NCBI GenBank assembly: GCA_003116975.1
Contig: BGKB01000067.1
Coordinates: 280,630-344,629, forward strand
DNA from: Aurantiochytrium sp. KH105
Lineage: Eukaryota; Sar; Bigyra; Thraustochytrida; Thraustochytriidae
Length of the DNA stretch: 64,000 nt
Reading direction: 5' to 3'
Both the position numbers and the translations under genes were made by a program. Positions 61,722 through 64,000 of this stretch are shown one piece after another (within the stretch, counting starts at the first letter, position 1; every line of letters starts with the position of its first letter). The notes beneath the pieces are model-generated. The model was not told where the DNA came from and searched no databases. It worked only from the letters and a program-made list of their open reading frames with translations.

Positions 61722-64000
61722 ACGAAATCATTTGTGTACAAACGTTTCCTTCTTGCATTTGCAGTGTCTTTGTACGACCCTTCACTACATCAGTTGGACT
61801 TTGTCGAATTTTGGGCTCATTTTCCTCTCCACCCCTTTACTGCAGGGATTGGAGCCATTCTACACTCTTGCCACAGAGGGCGGCCTTCGTCATATTTTTG
61901 ATGATCGACTCATTTTTCACCCTTGCTACAGAGGGTGTACTTGGTCGTTTTTTTCATGCTGTGCCTCGCTGTGCGCCCATTTTTTCCTACCCCCCTCCTC
62001 TCCATGCTACCCCCCCCGGCAAGCGCACTGGGTCTGTTAAATTTCGCCGCCTCGAAGCCGCGTGGAAAACCTTCCAACGAGAAAAAAAATAAAAATAAAA
62101 ATGACAAGTATTGTCGCGAATTTTGCGCGTCACTGCTTGTGGTTGGTCTCCGTACCTTTTCCGAGGAGCCGGAGAGAGAGGGAGAGGAGGGGGAGGGAGA
62201 GGAGGAAGGAAAGGGGAGAAAGGGAAGGAAAGGCGCTTCCGAAGGCTGGCGGAGGCGAGAAGAACGGGCAGGAAAGGGAAGGAGGGGAGAGAAGGGGGGG
62301 AAGGGGGAGGAGGGAGGATTCAGAGGGCGCGGCACGGCCTCGACGAACTATGTAGAACCGCTGACTCGCGCGTCGACGAAGTGTCCTCTGCTTGCTTACT
62401 TGCCTGCCTGCCATCGATGACTTGCGACGTTCCTTGTTGCGGCGCAACACGCAGCGCAGCACGCAGCACGCAGCGAGCCAGCGGCCAGCGAAGCAAGCGA
62501 GGCAGGGCAGGAGCAGGGAGGGCAGCGGGGCGAGCCGCGCGGCTAGCTCCGCGTGGGGCTGGCTGGCCAGGCAAAGAAGTGGCGAAGTGAACGGCGGATG
62601 CGAGCCGAGCCGAGCCGAGCCTCGCCAGGGCGAGACCAGGCCAGGACCTGCGAGCGCGGGCAGCCACCCATTCATTCGTTCAGATTTCAGCCAAGCATGC
62701 GTGCAATGCGTGCAGCAGCAGCAGCAGGCAGCAGGCGTGCAAGCCGTGCTCCTGGCTGGTGGAGGCGACGATCGACCCGCGCGAACGAACCAACGGCCTC
62801 CTTCCGCTGCGTAGTCGGCACGACACACTGTCAGTCATTCGGAGCGTGCGGGTCACGTGCCCTTGCAGGACCTCGTGAGCATCCTCACCTGCTGCTGCTC
62901 TGCGTTACGCACACGCACAAGGAGGAGGAGGAGGGCTGGGCGTTGGTTGGTTACGCGTTATCGTGTTGTGCCGCCAGGACTTGTCCAGGCAAGATCGAGC
63001 CCTGGCGATCCGCGCGCGCTCGAGGCGCAGCGGGAGCGAGCACGCGGGGGCGGGCGGGCGCGAACCAAGCGGCGGGCGCAGGATAAAGCGCGCATCTTCC
63101 GCGGAAAGCTCCTCGCGCGGGCAGGGCCCGTGCCTGCTCGCGGACCGCGGCGCAGGCCGGACCCGGCCGCTTTTCTTGGCTTTCCGCGCGGTTCTCTGCG
63201 CGGCGGCACCGGCAGGGCCGCGCGGGCGCCGCCGCCGCAACTTCAGCGTCCTCACGGCGCCGAGCAGCGCCGAGCGGCGCCGAGCAGCCTCGCCCGCCCG
63301 CGAGCGCGAGACCATGCTGCGCGCAGGCAGCGAGGCGAGTTTGGTCGGCAAGGCAAGGCAAGGCAAGGCAAGGCAAGGCAAGGCAAGGCAAGGCAAGGCA
63401 GGGCAAGGCAAGGCAAGGCAGGTGGCGCGGATTTGAATTTTCAAATTCGCGCAAGAACGAGTCCAGCCAAACGGGGATCTTGCGAGGCGAGACGAGGCGA
63501 AACGAAGCACTTGACTTCGCCGGGACAAGCGACAGCGACCACTGCGAACGTAGCGGGGCAGGCATAGCAGCGCTGCGCTCTGCTGGTCGGCGCTGTTCTG
63601 GCCTGTGGTGGTGAGACTGATACTACCCATGAATTTTCTGCAGCCCGTGTTGAATCGCCGAGGAATCCGGGCTTGGAGGCGGCGGCCGGATGCTGTTGGC
63701 AGGCACGGTCTGTGCTGCAGTCAACTGCAACAGCCAGACAGCCCAGCCCGGGCCCCGTCCATGTGACAGTAACGACGTCAGTGCTGCCCGCATGCAGGGC
63801 ACGCACGCAATTTCAAAGGAACGAACGACCCAGGAGAGAACGAATTTGAACAGGCGGTCTCGCGCGTCTCCGCGCGGGACGTTGTCGATGCCTTGCCTTG
63901 CTTTGCTCGTTTCTGCCGATGCCTTGCCTTGCGTCGCCATGGTCGGTACGCCCAACCAACGACCTCGAAGCTCTCCTCCGGACTTGCCTTGTCCCGCTTT
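61722..64000. other. Repeat-rich end of window, no supported gene
   Basis: AT-rich to about 62105 (A-rich tract near 62080-62103), then GGGA purine runs (62165-62330), GAGCC repeats near 62600-62622, a GGCAA array at 63347-63422, and GC-rich low-complexity ORFs on both strands. Two near-repeated phrases, CTTGCCACAGAGGG and CTTGCTACAGAGGG, occur at about 61868 and 61922. Confidence 0.5.
63347..63422. repeat. GGCAA pentanucleotide array
   Basis: About 15 copies of AGGCA/GGCAA with one G-for-A variant. Confidence 0.97.

Overview
The window is nuclear DNA from a GC-rich protist. Every recognisable product is eukaryotic in type: a Rab GTPase, alpha-actinin, a diaphanous-type formin, SEC13, a TBC Rab-GAP, a BAP31-like ER protein, a CEP164-like basal-body protein, RPS20 and a mitochondrial carrier. 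Genes are compact and mostly intron-free or carry one to three short introns. Spacers are full of short tandem repeats (GCTT, CAGC, GGCAA, GA and similar). My best inference is a stramenopile of the labyrinthulomycete/thraustochytrid type. This rests on GC content, intron style, polyQ tracts, and the presence of ciliary (CEP164-like) and ether-lipid (AGMO-like) genes. No rRNA or marker gene confirms it. I saw no tRNA, rRNA, CRISPR array or clear intact transposon.

Layout. 1-13.7 kb: Rab11-like GTPase (-), a small helical protein (+), alpha-actinin (-), a FAM185A-like protein with a possible mitochondrial presequence (+), a Golgi-type sulfotransferase (-), and a basic AT-hook-like protein (-). 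13.7-22 kb: a fatty acid hydroxylase-superfamily enzyme (+), an SLC5-type sodium/solute symporter (-), a strongly divergent histone H3 (+), and a coiled-coil protein (+). 22-33 kb: formin (-), a bacterial-type TrmL tRNA methyltransferase (+), an unknown spliced gene overlapping it tail to tail (-), a doubtful spliced gene (+), RPS20 (+) followed by a degenerate repeat block, and a small unknown protein (-). 33-37 kb is repeat-rich with no gene I can defend. 37-54 kb: organellar-type histidyl-tRNA synthetase (-), BAP31-like (-), phosphopantothenoylcysteine decarboxylase (+), SEC13 with a long Q/P-rich tail (+), CEP164-like (-), EEP-family phosphodiesterase (-), alkylglycerol monooxygenase-like (+), DUF389 membrane protein (-), and mitochondrial carrier (-). 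53-64 kb: degenerate sirtuin (+), TBC Rab-GAP (-), a Ser-rich small protein (-), then a lower-GC island with three consecutive overlapping ORFs (60.2-61.7 kb) of unknown origin, followed by simple-repeat DNA.

There are no operons and no obvious single pathway. Several genes fall into common themes: membrane traffic (Rab, TBC, SEC13, BAP31-like), actin (alpha-actinin, formin), lipid oxidation (two di-iron hydroxylases), organellar function (HisRS and perhaps TrmL, carrier), and chromatin (H3 variant, sirtuin-like). Many neighbours are divergent pairs sharing one spacer or convergent pairs with very short 3' gaps. The 13 splice donors assigned with most confidence all read GTAAGT or GTACGT. Several genes have very short first coding exons (18-71 nt), so single-ORF gene calling would give wrong N-termini.
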